Positions 1-8,519 of a stretch of 64,000 nt of DNA are shown piece after piece. This DNA comes from Polaromonas sp. GTDB lineage: Bacteria > Pseudomonadota > Gammaproteobacteria > Burkholderiales > Burkholderiaceae_C. The notes beneath the pieces are model-generated. The model did no database searches, had not been told where the DNA came from, and saw nothing but the letters and a program-made list of their open reading frames with translations. Where the stretch lies: assembly GCA_028291985.1 (NCBI GenBank), contig JAQGNE010000059.1:26626-90625 (forward strand). Reading direction: 5' to 3'. The position numbers and the translations under genes are program-made. How positions within the stretch are numbered: the first letter of the stretch is position 1; each line of letters begins with the position of its first letter.

Positions 1-789
1 CTGATGCCGACCTGGCAAGACCTCAAGGACTGCCGCTATGCGTTTTTGAACGGCTCGCTGGTCGGGTTTTTTATCGGCATCCTGCCCGGTGCCGGTGCCA
101 CAATCTCCTCCTTCTTGAGCTACGGAATTGAAAAGTCGTACTCTAAGCATCCCGAAAAATTTGGCACTGGCGTCATTGAGGGCGTAGCCGCCCCAGAAGG
201 CGCCAACAACGCCGACACCGCTGGCGCCATGGTGCCGCTGTTGACGCTGGGCATTCCCGGCAGCGGCACTACCGCCATCCTGCTCGCGGCGCTGGTGTTG
301 TGGGGCTTCAAGCCCGGCCCACTGTTCATCGAGGAAAGCCCAGCCTTGTTCTGGGGGCTGGTCGCCAGCATGTACATCGGCAATATGGTGTTGCTGATTC
401 TGAACCTGCCGCTGGTGGCGCTGTTTGCGCAACTGCTCAAGATGCCGGGCTATGTGATGTACCCGCTGATTCTGGGCGTGTCGATTGTCGGCATTTACAC
501 CACCAACTCCAGCATTTTCCAGCTCAGCTTGCTGGTGGTGTTTGGCTTGGTGGGTTACGCCATGCGCAAGCTTGATTTTCCGACGGCGCCGCTGGTGCTG
601 GGACTGGTATTGGGTGATTCGATGGAAAAAGCCCTGCGCCAGTCGCTGATGATGTCGCAAGGCGATATGTCGATTCTGTTCCGGCCCATACCTGCTGTGC
701 TACTGGGCCTGGCCGCATTTCTGCTGGTAGTGCCGCTCATCAAAAAATTCAACTCAGTCCGCGTGCTGGTTATCGACGCAGAGGCATGA
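1..789 (+). CDS. tctA: Tripartite tricarboxylate transporter permease TctA, C-terminal part (5' end outside window)
   Basis: This is the large membrane subunit of a TTT-type (TctABC) carboxylate importer, which works with a periplasmic TctC/Bug binding protein and a small TctB subunit. The reading frame is open from the first base, so the gene starts upstream; about 262 residues of the usual ~500 are present. Visible family features are the conserved stretch FFIGILPGAGATISSFLSYG near residue 25, the segment GVAAPEGANNADTAGAMVPL with TLGIPGSGTTAILL shortly after, and several hydrophobic helices in the C-terminal half. It ends 45 bp before a tctC gene on the same strand. The specific substrate cannot be told from sequence. 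Confidence 0.93.
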   Translation: MMPTWQDLKDCRYAFLNGSLVGFFIGILPGAGATISSFLSYGIEKSYSKHPEKFGTGVIEGVAAPEGANNADTAGAMVPLLTLGIPGSGTTAILLAALVLWGFKPGPLFIEESPALFWGLVASMYIGNMVLLILNLPLVALFAQLLKMPGYVMYPLILGVSIVGIYTTNSSIFQLSLLVVFGLVGYAMRKLDFPTAPLVLGLVLGDSMEKALRQSLMMSQGDMSILFRPIPAVLLGLAAFLLVVPLIKKFNSVRVLVIDAEA

Positions 790-833
790 TGAATAGCTTT
801 TCCGTTTTTCAATTTCAAACTGGAGACAAAACC

Positions 834-1811
834 ATGAACTTTTCAAGAACGATTTGCGCAGTAGCCATCACGGCGCTTGCCAGCTTCAGCGGGCTGGCCC
901 AGGCGCAGTTCAAGCCGACCAAGACCATCGAAGTCATTGTTCACACGGCCCCGGGCGGCGGTAACGACCTGCTGGCACGTGCGGTCGCGCAAATGCTGGA
1001 AAAAGAAAAGCTGCTACCGGTTCGCATGCAGGTGCTGAACAAGCCGGGCGGCAACGGCGCGGTGGCTGCAGCGGCCTTGTCCGAGAAAAAGGGCGACCCG
1101 CACACGCTGGGGTTTATCACCAGCGTCTGGATCGCCAACCCGCTGACCACCAGCGAAGCCAAAATCACGCTGGCTGACTTGACACCGGTTGCCAACCTGC
1201 TGCGCGAACCTGCTGTCATCGCAGTGCGCGCTGATTCGCCCTTCAAAACCCTGAAAGACTTCATCGACGCAGCCAAGGCCAAGCCAGGCGAGTTGCGCCA
1301 GTCGGGCGGCTCCGTCACGTCGCGTGACAACATCATTCGCCAGACCCTGCAGCAGGCTACGGGCACCCGCTGGGCATTTGTGTCGTTTCAGGGCGGTGGC
1401 GAGCGTTTGGCCGCCTTGCTTGGCGGTCACGTCGAGATGATGGTGATTGAGCCGCAAGAGGCCGGCGAGCAGATTCGTGCAGGCAAGCTGCGTGTGCTGG
1501 CGCAGATCGCCGAAAAGCCGCTGCCTGGCTATCCCACTGTGCCGACTCTCAAGCAAGCCGGCTTTGACGTGAATGCCACGCCGCAGATTCGCGCTGTGGT
1601 GGCACCGCCCGAGTTTCCGAAAGATGCACTCGCCTACTACGAAGATCTGTTCAACAAGCTGCACCAGACCGCATCGTGGAAAAAGTACGTCGAAGACTAT
1701 CAGCTGGAAGACAGCTACAGCGGCAGTGCCGAGCTTGCCAAGTCCATCACCCAAATTGAAAAAGACATGCGCGCCCAGTTCCAGCAATCGGGTATCAAGC
1801 TGGTTCGCTGA
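834..1811 (+). CDS. TctC/Bug family periplasmic solute-binding protein
   Basis: Extracytoplasmic binding protein (325 aa) that would deliver a carboxylate-type ligand to the TctA permease encoded just upstream. The start chosen is the ATG at 834, preceded by GGAGA with good spacing; an upstream ATG at 786 overlaps the tctA stop and would put 16 residues before the signal peptide. The N-terminus is a typical Sec signal ending in AQA around residue 20. The mature part carries the Bug hallmark VIVHTAPGGGNDLLARA (variant of the usual PxPPGGxxD loop) and the second loop with NKPGGNGAVA. A Rho-independent terminator follows, so tctA-tctC is probably the end of the operon. Confidence 0.92.
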   Translation: MNFSRTICAVAITALASFSGLAQAQFKPTKTIEVIVHTAPGGGNDLLARAVAQMLEKEKLLPVRMQVLNKPGGNGAVAAAALSEKKGDPHTLGFITSVWIANPLTTSEAKITLADLTPVANLLREPAVIAVRADSPFKTLKDFIDAAKAKPGELRQSGGSVTSRDNIIRQTLQQATGTRWAFVSFQGGGERLAALLGGHVEMMVIEPQEAGEQIRAGKLRVLAQIAEKPLPGYPTVPTLKQAGFDVNATPQIRAVVAPPEFPKDALAYYEDLFNKLHQTASWKKYVEDYQLEDSYSGSAELAKSITQIEKDMRAQFQQSGIKLVR

Positions 1812-1845
1812 TCGCCGGTGCACGCATCTTTGTGCTGACCAGGAC

Positions 1846-1867
1846 AACGCCCTCAGGGGCGTTTTTT
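1846..1867 (+). terminator. Rho-independent terminator after tctC
   Basis: AACGCCC pairs with GGGCGTT across a 4-nt loop and is followed by a run of T. It lies 35 bp after the tctC stop codon. Confidence 0.85.
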
Positions 1868-1871
1868 AAAC

Positions 1872-1928
1872 AAATAATGGCTGTAGCCCAATAAGGACAA
1901 GGGGTTATAGCTATCAATAGCATAGTAG
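1872..1928 (+). repeat. Interspersed Comamonadaceae-type repeat, copy 1
   Basis: AT-rich element containing GGCTGTAGCCCAAT, AAGGGG and the 17-nt module GCTAT-CAATAGC-ATAGT at 1910-1926 (5-nt arms, 7-nt spacer, one terminal G-T pair). It sits between the terminator and the MmgE/PrpD gene and has the same orientation as the other intergenic copies in the window. Confidence 0.75.
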
Positions 1929-2095
1929 TGATGCGGCTGCGCGCCTTATCTGTCCGGCCACAGGCGCCCGCGTGGTCCGGTGTGGCGGCAAGGAATGCTC
2001 CGCCCGCTACACATCCACCCTTCATCGAGACGGCCACGCAGGCCAGTTGGCAGCATTTTCTCCCACCGCTTCATAGCGCTTCATCGAGATCACCC

Positions 2096-3481
2096 ATGAA
2101 CCCCAGCACCACCACGAATTCACAGCCAGAGCCCTTGGGCCGCCGGCTGGCCAACGCCGTCACCACCAGCCGCCCTGAGTTGAGCCCCGGTGCGCGGGCG
2201 GTGGCCGACCGGATGCTGCTGGACATCGCGGGCATCTGCGTCGCGGCTCGCGGCGAGCTGTACGTCAAGGCGGCCCTGGGCGCGCTGGACGGCGACGGTC
2301 CCTGCACCGTCATCGGCAGCACCCGGCGCCTAAGCGCGGAGGGTGCGGCTTTTGTCAACGGTATCGCCGCGCATGGGGAAGATTTCGACGACACCTACGA
2401 AGGCGGGCCCGTCCATGCAGGCGTGGTGATCATTCCCGCCATGCTGGCAGCCGCCGAGCGGCATCAGCTGTCAGGCGCCGACCTGTTGCGCGGTATCGCC
2501 ATCGGTGCCGAGGTCATGTGCCGCCTGTGCAAGGTGGCACCGATGCGCGTGCACAAGGCCGGTTTCCATCCCACGGCCATTTTTGGCGTGATGGGCGCCG
2601 CGGCCGGCATTGGCGCCGCGCTGCGGCTGACCCCCGCGCAGCTGACGCATGCTTTCGGCATTGCCGGTAGCATGGCGGGCGGCCTCATCGAATACCTGGC
2701 CGATGGCTCGTGGACCAAGCGCATGCACCCGGGCTGGGCGGCCCAGTCGGGCTACCGCGCGGTACGGCTGGCGCTGGGCGGCTTCGAAGGCCCGGCCACG
2801 GTGTTTGAAGGCAGCCACGGCTTGTTTCACGGCTTTGCCAACACGATGGACGGCAACTTCCAGGCCATGATGGACGGCTTTGGCGAGCAGTGGTTGTTTG
2901 AGACGATTGCCTTCAAACCCTATGCCTGCGGCACCATGTCGCACCCCTATATCGACTGCGCGATTGCGTTCAGGGCGCGCGGCATTGACCCGGCGCAAAT
3001 CGCAAGGATTGAGGCCGAGACCGCAGAGGGCATCGTTCACCGCCTGTGGGAACCCCTGGCCATGAAGCAGTCGCCGCCCAACGGCTATGCCGCCAAGTTC
3101 AGCACGCCTTACGCAATTGCGGCCGGCATCCTGCGCGGTGATGCCGGGCTGGGCGAGTACAGCGAGGAGGTCGTCAAAGACCCCGCGCTCACCGCACTGG
3201 CGCAAAAAATCTCCTACATCATCGACCCGGCCAATCCCTATCCAAATCAATTCACCGGACACCTGCGCGTGACGCTGGTCAGCGGCGAGGTGCATGAACA
3301 CCGTCAGGGTTACTTCAAAGGTGGTGTCGAGCATCCGCTGAGCGATGGCGACATCCATCGCAAATTCAAGGCCAACTGCAACTATGGCGGCTTGAACGCA
3401 GCTGGCGCTGACAGCATCGCCACCACACTGGCCGGCTTGCTGGATGCGCCGCTTGCAGAGCTCTCGGCCCTGCCGGTTTAG
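2096..3481 (+). CDS. MmgE/PrpD family protein
   Basis: 461 aa, the usual size for MmgE/PrpD proteins. The family includes 2-methylcitrate dehydratase (PrpD) and cis-aconitate decarboxylase; the reaction here is unknown. Family signs are VADRMLLDIAGICVAARG near the N-terminus, AHGEDFDDTYEGGPVHAGVV around residues 92-111, and the motif PYACGTMSHPYIDC in the second half. The ATG at 2096 was chosen because homologous sequence begins right after it; the frame is open for 56 more codons upstream but that part is not conserved-looking. With the SDR 38 bp downstream and the Tct transporter upstream it suggests a small carboxylate catabolic operon. Confidence 0.88.
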   Translation: MNPSTTTNSQPEPLGRRLANAVTTSRPELSPGARAVADRMLLDIAGICVAARGELYVKAALGALDGDGPCTVIGSTRRLSAEGAAFVNGIAAHGEDFDDTYEGGPVHAGVVIIPAMLAAAERHQLSGADLLRGIAIGAEVMCRLCKVAPMRVHKAGFHPTAIFGVMGAAAGIGAALRLTPAQLTHAFGIAGSMAGGLIEYLADGSWTKRMHPGWAAQSGYRAVRLALGGFEGPATVFEGSHGLFHGFANTMDGNFQAMMDGFGEQWLFETIAFKPYACGTMSHPYIDCAIAFRARGIDPAQIARIEAETAEGIVHRLWEPLAMKQSPPNGYAAKFSTPYAIAAGILRGDAGLGEYSEEVVKDPALTALAQKISYIIDPANPYPNQFTGHLRVTLVSGEVHEHRQGYFKGGVEHPLSDGDIHRKFKANCNYGGLNAAGADSIATTLAGLLDAPLAELSALPV

Positions 3482-3519
3482 CCCGCCAGCTCCCCTCAAC
3501 ACCTTCAGACTTCATCGCC

Positions 3520-4278
3520 ATGCCAAGCACCCTCGCCATGCCCGTCGCCCTCGTCACCGGTTCCGGCCGCAATATCGGTCGCGAAATTGCCCTTGGGCTG
3601 GCGGCAACCGGCGTCGCGGTGGCCGTCAATGTGCGCTCATCCGTCGAGGAAGGCCAGGCCGTGGTCGATGAAATTGTGACAAGCGGCGGCCAGGCGCTGC
3701 TCTGCGTGGCCGATGTCACCGACCAGGCCAAGGTGGCCGCCATGATTGAGCGTATTGGCGCGCATTGGGGCCGGCTGGACATCCTGGTCAACAACGCCGC
3801 GATCCGCAAAGAAGCGCCGCTTGAGCAGATATCGGCCGCCGACTGGCGCGCAGCGCTGGCGGTGATTCTGGACGGTGCGTTTTTCTGTACCCAGGCCGCG
3901 CTGCCGCTGCTGCGCCAATCGGCCAGCGGCGCTGTTATCAATATCGGCGGCATGACGTCGCATACTGGCGCGCCAGAGCGCGCGCATGTGGTCACCGCCA
4001 AAGCCGGTCTGGGCGGCCTGACACGCGCGCTGGCGCATGATTTGTCGCCCGATGGCATCACCGTCAATTGCGTCGCGCCCGGCATGGTGAACACGCAGCG
4101 CCAGGACGCCAGCGCCAGCGCGTCGCCCTTGCACCACGCGAAACGCCACCCCTTGTTGGGGCGACGCGGCAGCGCGGCTGAAGTCGCCGCGTCGGTAGTC
4201 TGGCTGGCCGGGCCGGCGGCACGCTTCATCACCGGCCAGACCCTGCATGTCAACGGCGGCACCTATTTGGCGGCCTGA
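3520..4278 (+). CDS. Short-chain dehydrogenase/reductase family protein lacking the catalytic tetrad
   Basis: 252 aa, classical SDR size. The Rossmann motif TGSGRNIG (residues 13-20) and NNAA (91-94) are intact, as is the C-terminal GQTLHVNGG signature typical of FabG-like proteins. The active site is not: aligning by motif spacing, the catalytic Ser is Gly144, the Tyr of YxxxK is Val157 (sequence HVVTAK, Lys161 kept) and the catalytic Asn position is Ile116. A normal SDR reduction is therefore doubtful; the protein may catalyse another NAD(P)-linked step or act as a binding or regulatory subunit. A second in-frame ATG at 3538 is an equally good start. Cotranscription with the MmgE/PrpD gene is likely. 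Confidence 0.85.
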   Translation: MPSTLAMPVALVTGSGRNIGREIALGLAATGVAVAVNVRSSVEEGQAVVDEIVTSGGQALLCVADVTDQAKVAAMIERIGAHWGRLDILVNNAAIRKEAPLEQISAADWRAALAVILDGAFFCTQAALPLLRQSASGAVINIGGMTSHTGAPERAHVVTAKAGLGGLTRALAHDLSPDGITVNCVAPGMVNTQRQDASASASPLHHAKRHPLLGRRGSAAEVAASVVWLAGPAARFITGQTLHVNGGTYLAA

Positions 4279-4362
4279 TGCCGCAGGGCCCGCTTGGCTT
4301 CGCAGATCACTGCGCAGGCCCGAAATGAACCGTTTTTTCAACGTTAACCAACCATTTGATCC

Positions 4363-4503
4363 GTGCCAAAAGCCTATCGGGTATCTGTCGACCACGCAAT
4401 CAACAACCCCGACGCACTGGCCGCTTATGCCAAGCTGGCCGACCCTGCCTTGACGGATGCAGGCGGGCGCTTTCTGGCGCGTGGGATGCCTGCCGCGGTT
4501 TAA
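4363..4503 (+). pseudogene. Truncated DUF1330 family gene
   Basis: A GTG-started frame of 46 codons reads like the N-terminal half of a DUF1330 protein (dimeric ferredoxin-like fold, normally ~95 aa): it contains NPDALAAYAKLADPAL and GGRFLARGMPAAV, then TAA. In family members the GMPA-V segment is followed by about 50 more residues that are missing here. The next 15 bp lead directly into the 3' end of the convergent Hsp70-like gene, so the second half seems to have been deleted. No clear ribosome-binding site is seen. It is probably non-functional. Confidence 0.6.
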
Positions 4504-4518
4504 AAAGGCTATTTTGAG

Positions 4519-5772
4519 TCAAACGAACTTCCGCGCGGCATCCAGCGCAAGACCCGCGCCGATGCTGCCGAACAGGTCGCCTTCCACGCGCCGCGCGTCG
4601 GGCAGCAGCGCCGCAATGCGTTCGCGCAGCAGCGGGATACTGCTGGAGCCGCCAGTAAAAAACACAGTGTCTACTTGACCAGCGTCGATGCCCGCATCGT
4701 TCAGCAAAGTGCCTACCGTGTCTTCAACGCTGGACACCAGTTGCACGATGGCGCTGTCGAAAGCGGCGCGCGTCAGCGCAAATGATTCGCCGGGCGCCAG
4801 TCGCCCCAGATCCACTTGGGTACTGTCGGCGTCTGACAGGCTGATTTTTCCAGCTTCCACCTGCAGTGCCAGCCAGTGGCCGGAGCGCTGCTGCACCAGC
4901 TTCATCAGCCGGGCCAGCCGGTCCTTCTCGGCGGCGTGCCGGTGCATGTCCTGAATCTCGGTCCAGGACTTGCGGGTGTATGCAAAGTTGATGGTGTGCC
5001 AGGTCGCTAGGTTGAAATACTGGGCTGACGGCATTTGCCGGCCATTGAGCAATTCGCTGCCCATGCCCAGCAGCGGCATGACGCTGGACAAGCTCAGGTA
5101 CTTGTCGAAATCGGTGCCGCCAATGTGCACGCCGCCATTGGCCAGGATGTCGCTGCGCCGGTCGGCCTTGGCTGCCCGCTCGGGCGACAGCCGCACCAGC
5201 GAGAAGTCCGACGTGCCGCCGCCGATGTCGGCCACCAGCACCAGCTCTTCCCGCGCAATCGTCGACTCGTAGTCGAAGGCCGCCGCTATCGGCTCAAACT
5301 GGAACGCCACTTCCTTGAACCCGACAGCCAGCGCCATGTCGTGCAGGGTTTGTTCAGCCAGACGGTCAGCGGCCGGGTTGCCGTCGACAAAAAACACCGG
5401 GCGCCCCAGCACGGCGCGGCTGAAGTGCTGGCCAGCGGCGTCCTCGCCGCGACGCTTGAGCTCGCCGATGAACTGCTCCAGCAAACGCCTGAACGGCAGC
5501 GCCTGACCCATCAGTTCGGTGTGTTCGTCGATCAGCGAGGTGCCCAGCAGGCTTTTAAGCGACCGCATCAGCCGTCCTTCATAGCCGCTCAGGTAGTCTG
5601 CCAGCGCAGCCCTGCCGTAGCTGGGGTGCAGATCGTCCGCATGGAAAAAGATAACCGACGGAAGAGTCACCTTGCCGTCTTCCAGCGGCAGCAGTGCCGT
5701 CTGGCCCGGCCGGCTCCAGCCGACAGTGGAATTGGAGGTCCCGAAATCGAGACCGCACGCGTAAACATTCAT
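4519..5772 (-). CDS. Hsp70-family (YegD-like) ATPase without substrate-binding domain
   Basis: 417 aa, the size of an Hsp70 nucleotide-binding domain alone (E. coli YegD is ~450 aa). The start at 5772 begins right before the actin-like phosphate-1 motif GLDFGTSNSTVGW; the phosphate-2 motif VADIGGGTSDFS and the adenosine loop FFTGGSSSIPLLRERI are visible. There is no DnaK-like beta-sandwich domain, so it is a chaperone-like ATPase of unknown client. It is transcribed away from gspC's neighbour genes and converges on the truncated DUF1330 gene. Its link to the secretion system next door is only positional. Confidence 0.87.
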   Translation of the reverse strand: MNVYACGLDFGTSNSTVGWSRPGQTALLPLEDGKVTLPSVIFFHADDLHPSYGRAALADYLSGYEGRLMRSLKSLLGTSLIDEHTELMGQALPFRRLLEQFIGELKRRGEDAAGQHFSRAVLGRPVFFVDGNPAADRLAEQTLHDMALAVGFKEVAFQFEPIAAAFDYESTIAREELVLVADIGGGTSDFSLVRLSPERAAKADRRSDILANGGVHIGGTDFDKYLSLSSVMPLLGMGSELLNGRQMPSAQYFNLATWHTINFAYTRKSWTEIQDMHRHAAEKDRLARLMKLVQQRSGHWLALQVEAGKISLSDADSTQVDLGRLAPGESFALTRAAFDSAIVQLVSSVEDTVGTLLNDAGIDAGQVDTVFFTGGSSSIPLLRERIAALLPDARRVEGDLFGSIGAGLALDAARKFV

Positions 5773-5876
5773 GAGGTCATTGCCGTCTGGCAAACGCGCG
5801 ATTTTAGGGGCGTGACAGGCGCGGTACCGGCTCTGGTCGGGTTGGCGCCACACCCATATGCCGAAAGTTACAAAGC

Positions 5877-6317
5877 TTACTGCTCAAGAGGGGCCATTTC
5901 AAGGGTCAGCAGTGCCGGCCCGTCTGCGCTGGCGGCCAGCACCGCCTGGCGGCTGCTCGCTGCCTTAAGGACAAGGCCTTCCTCAACTGCATTGCCGACC
6001 CGGAACGGCGTCGCTGGCTTGCCGTCCACGGATATCAGCGCCGCGCCGCCGCCCGGTGCGCCAGCCACAACGCCTTGCAGCGAAAAGCGGCTTGCGAGAC
6101 TGGCTTGGGGAACGGTCTGCGGACCGGTGGCGCCGAGCAGACGCGCCACCATCAGCGGATCAACCGGTGCCGCTGCGACCGGGGCTGCCACGGGCGCGCT
6201 CGCTCCGGTATCGGAAGAAAACTTCAGGCCCCAATACAGCGCGCTTGCGGCGGCGAGTGTCCACACCACGAGGGTAACAGCCCGCAGGGCCCACTTGCTT
6301 TGGGAAAGAGTCACCAT
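5877..6317 (-). CDS. gspC: Type II secretion system inner-membrane protein GspC (short form)
   Basis: 146 aa. GspC links the inner-membrane platform to the outer-membrane secretin via its homology region (HR). A short cytoplasmic N-terminus, one membrane helix (ALRAVTLVVWTLAAASALYW) and a proline/alanine linker are followed by an HR-like domain with LLGATGP, SRFSLQGVVAG and a terminal VLAASADGPALLTLEM. There is no PDZ or coiled-coil domain at the C-terminus, which makes it short compared with the ~270 aa enterobacterial protein. It is transcribed divergently from gspG with only 49 bp between the starts, so the two promoters must overlap. Confidence 0.82.
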   Translation of the reverse strand: MVTLSQSKWALRAVTLVVWTLAAASALYWGLKFSSDTGASAPVAAPVAAAPVDPLMVARLLGATGPQTVPQASLASRFSLQGVVAGAPGGGAALISVDGKPATPFRVGNAVEEGLVLKAASSRQAVLAASADGPALLTLEMAPLEQ

Positions 6318-6366
6318 GCCCGGATTATGATGGAAGCAACCTGGCTGAATCCGATTCGACGCACGT

Positions 6367-6807
6367 ATGAACTCACTGAACATTTCCTTCAAGCGCAACC
6401 TGCAGCGCGGCTTTACTCTGATCGAGCTGATGGTCGTGCTGGTCATCATCGGTGTGCTGGCCGCGTTGATTGTTCCCAATGTGCTGGACCGCGCTGATGA
6501 TGCGCGCGTCATGGCTGCCCGCACGGACGTCAACAACCTGATGCAGGCGCTCAAGCTCTACAAACTGGACAACCAGCGTTTGCCGACGGCAGAGCAGGGC
6601 CTGCAGGCGCTGGTGGCCAAGCCGCAAGCCGCGCCGGTGCCTTCCAACTGGAAGCCGTACCTTGAAAAGCTGCCCAACGACCCCTGGGGCCAGCCTTATC
6701 AGTACCTGAATCCGGGCGTCAGGGGCGAAGTGGACGTCATGTCGCTTGGCGCTGATGCACAGCCTGGGGGCGAGGGTAAAAATGCTGACGTGGGCAGCTG
6801 GCAATAG
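6367..6807 (+). CDS. gspG: Type II secretion major pseudopilin GspG
   Basis: 146 aa. Main subunit of the periplasmic pseudopilus. Type III signal with cleavage predicted after Gly15 (RG then FTLIELMVVLVIIGVLAAL), Glu at mature position 5, then the globular part with the conserved sequences DNQRLPTAEQGLQALV, PYLEKLPNDPWGQPY and the C-terminal calcium-site region SLGADAQPGGEGKNADVGSW. It is first in the gspG-N series and starts only 49 bp from divergent gspC. Processing requires a GspO/PilD peptidase, which is not in the window. Confidence 0.97.
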   Translation: MNSLNISFKRNLQRGFTLIELMVVLVIIGVLAALIVPNVLDRADDARVMAARTDVNNLMQALKLYKLDNQRLPTAEQGLQALVAKPQAAPVPSNWKPYLEKLPNDPWGQPYQYLNPGVRGEVDVMSLGADAQPGGEGKNADVGSWQ

Positions 6808-6886
6808 ACGCCGGTTATCCGTGCCACAAGCGCGGGCGTGGCAACGCCTGCACGTACTGTCCAGCGCGCCCTTGACGGTGTCTTCA

Positions 6887-7360
6887 ATGTCACTTCTTTT
6901 TCGCCGGCGTATTGCCAGTGCGGGTTTTACCCTGCTGGAGCTTCTGGTGGTGATTGCCATCATGGCGATAGCCACTTCCGGTGTCGGTCTTGCCATGCGA
7001 GACACCAGCGTGACCGCGCTTGAGCGCGAAGCACAAAGGCTTGCGGTATTGTTTGAGTCGGCCCGTGCGCAGTCGCGGTCCAGCGGGATTCCGGTGTACT
7101 GGCATGTCACCGAAAAAGGCTTCCAGTTTGACGGACTGATGCCGGGCGCACTGCCTGAAAACTGGCTCGGCGACGGCATCACCGCGCGCAGCCGTCTCAA
7201 CTTGCAGGCCGGCGTGCGCCTCGGCCCCGAACCCATCATCGGACCGCAGTCGGTGGAAGTCGTCAGTAGCGGTGCGGCACCCGACAGGCCCGAACGTGTG
7301 CTGTACGTCAGTACCGACGGGCTGCGTCCTTTCGCCGTGCGTTCCGAATCCGGCCCATGA
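6887..7360 (+). CDS. gspH: Type II secretion minor pseudopilin GspH
   Basis: 157 aa. The ATG at 6887 places the prepilin signal (RRRIASAG then FTLLELLVVIAIMAIATSGVGL) at the very N-terminus with cleavage after Gly13 and Glu at mature position 5, so longer frames reaching back into gspG are not used. The rest is the beta-rich GspH/FimT domain (ALEREAQRLAVLFESARAQS). It lies 79 bp after gspG and overlaps gspI by the ATGA junction. Confidence 0.9.
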   Translation: MSLLFRRRIASAGFTLLELLVVIAIMAIATSGVGLAMRDTSVTALEREAQRLAVLFESARAQSRSSGIPVYWHVTEKGFQFDGLMPGALPENWLGDGITARSRLNLQAGVRLGPEPIIGPQSVEVVSSGAAPDRPERVLYVSTDGLRPFAVRSESGP

Positions 7361-7743
7361 CCAGGCATTGGCAGCACACAGGCTCTGGCCGCCAAGCAGC
7401 GGGCTTCACGCTGATTGAAGTGCTGGTGGCGCTGAGCATCGTGGCGATATCCCTGCTCGCCGGTCTGCAGGCGACGGCTGCCCTGACGAACAATGCGCAG
7501 CGGCAATCTGACATTCTGCTGGCCCATGTCTGCGCTGAAAACGAGCTGGTCAAAACCAGGCTGCTGCGGCAGATGCCCGGCGTGGGCGACACCACCACTA
7601 CTTGTCAGCAAGGCGAGCGTAACCTGCAGGTCACGCTATCGGTGCGGCCTACGCCCAATCCGGAGTTCCGGCGCGTGGACGCGCAGGTCGGCGACGGAAG
7701 CACCATGATCCTGCAGCTGTCCACCATCGTGACGCGGTACTAG
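7357..7743 (+). CDS. gspI: Type II secretion minor pseudopilin GspI
   Basis: 128 aa. Prepilin signal with cleavage after Gly16 (AAG then FTLIEVLVALSIVAISLLA), Glu at mature position 5, then the short GspI domain with AENELVKTRLL. It is part of the GspI-J-K tip complex that starts pseudopilus assembly. ATGA overlap with gspH indicates translational coupling. Confidence 0.93.
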   Translation: MTRHWQHTGSGRQAAGFTLIEVLVALSIVAISLLAGLQATAALTNNAQRQSDILLAHVCAENELVKTRLLRQMPGVGDTTTTCQQGERNLQVTLSVRPTPNPEFRRVDAQVGDGSTMILQLSTIVTRY

Positions 7744-7745
7744 CC

Positions 7746-8519
7746 ATGTTTGCGGCTTTTCTACCGGTTTTTGCAAAGCGCCGTTCCGCTTGCGCCAGGC
7801 CTGTGCAGGCTCGCAAGGCAGCAGCCGGTTTTACCTTGATCGAACTGCTGGTTGCCATCAGCATCATGGCGCTGCTCGCAGTGCTGAGCTGGCGTGGGCT
7901 GGACGGCATGGCGCGTGCGCAGGCCCAGACCAGCCAGCGTGCCGATGAGGTGCTGACGCTGCAGGCCGGGCTGGCGCAATGGAAGCTCGATCTTGACTCG
8001 ATGAGCCACCTCGCCAATCTCACCAGTATGGACTGGGACGGGCGCGTGCTGCGGCTCACGCGTCGCAGCGCGCTCTCGGGTGATGACCTTCAAGTGGTCG
8101 CCTGGACACGTCAGGGCACTGACGGCGGCCAATGGGTAAGGTGGCAATCGGCGCCATTGCGCACCCTGGCTGCATGGAATGATGCCTGGACACGGGCTGC
8201 GAACTGGGCGCAGTTTCCGGGCGGCGACGACGGGCGCAGCGAGGTTGCCATCGTGCCCTTGGCCGACTGGCAAATCTTCTTTTACCGCGGCGGCGCCTGG
8301 AGCAATTCGCTGTCGAGTGAAGGTACTTCGGCTGCCCCTGCAGTGCCGGGTCAGGCGCCGCCCGAGCAGCCCGTGCCTCCTGCTGGCGGTGCTGCGGCCG
8401 CGGCACCGACCGTGCCTGATGGTGTACGCGTGGTGCTCATCCTGCCACCAGGCCAGGCCGTCACCGGAAGGTTGACCATCGACTGGGTACTGCCCACGCT
8501 AAGCGGGGCGCGGACATGA
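7746..8519 (+). CDS. gspJ: Type II secretion minor pseudopilin GspJ
   Basis: 257 aa. It has a longer basic leader than usual before the cleavage site (after Gly28, then FTLIELLVAISIMALLAVLSW) with Glu at mature position 5. The mature domain contains RADEVLTLQAGLAQWKLDLD and WVRW, typical of GspJ. Near the C-terminus is a low-complexity Ala/Pro segment (about residues 198-222) before the last strands. Two bases separate it from gspI, and it overlaps gspK by ATGA. Confidence 0.93.
   Translation: MFAAFLPVFAKRRSACARPVQARKAAAGFTLIELLVAISIMALLAVLSWRGLDGMARAQAQTSQRADEVLTLQAGLAQWKLDLDSMSHLANLTSMDWDGRVLRLTRRSALSGDDLQVVAWTRQGTDGGQWVRWQSAPLRTLAAWNDAWTRAANWAQFPGGDDGRSEVAIVPLADWQIFFYRGGAWSNSLSSEGTSAAPAVPGQAPPEQPVPPAGGAAAAAPTVPDGVRVVLILPPGQAVTGRLTIDWVLPTLSGART

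Noticed and set aside
1014..1847. 277-codon minus-strand frame over tctC
   Set aside because: Antisense of a clear Bug protein gene, without motifs.
1928..2095. 56-codon upstream extension of the MmgE/PrpD gene
   Set aside because: The sequence is not similar to family N-termini and begins at the end of a repeat element.
5035..6330. Long open frame on the plus strand opposite the Hsp70-like and gspC genes
   Set aside because: Its translation is rich in Gln/Arg/His with no motif, while the minus strand has clear Hsp70 and GspC signatures.
6318..6554. 79-codon N-terminal extension of gspC
   Set aside because: It would run through the start of gspG on the other strand and lacks GspC-like sequence; the ATG at 6317 lies right before the membrane helix region.
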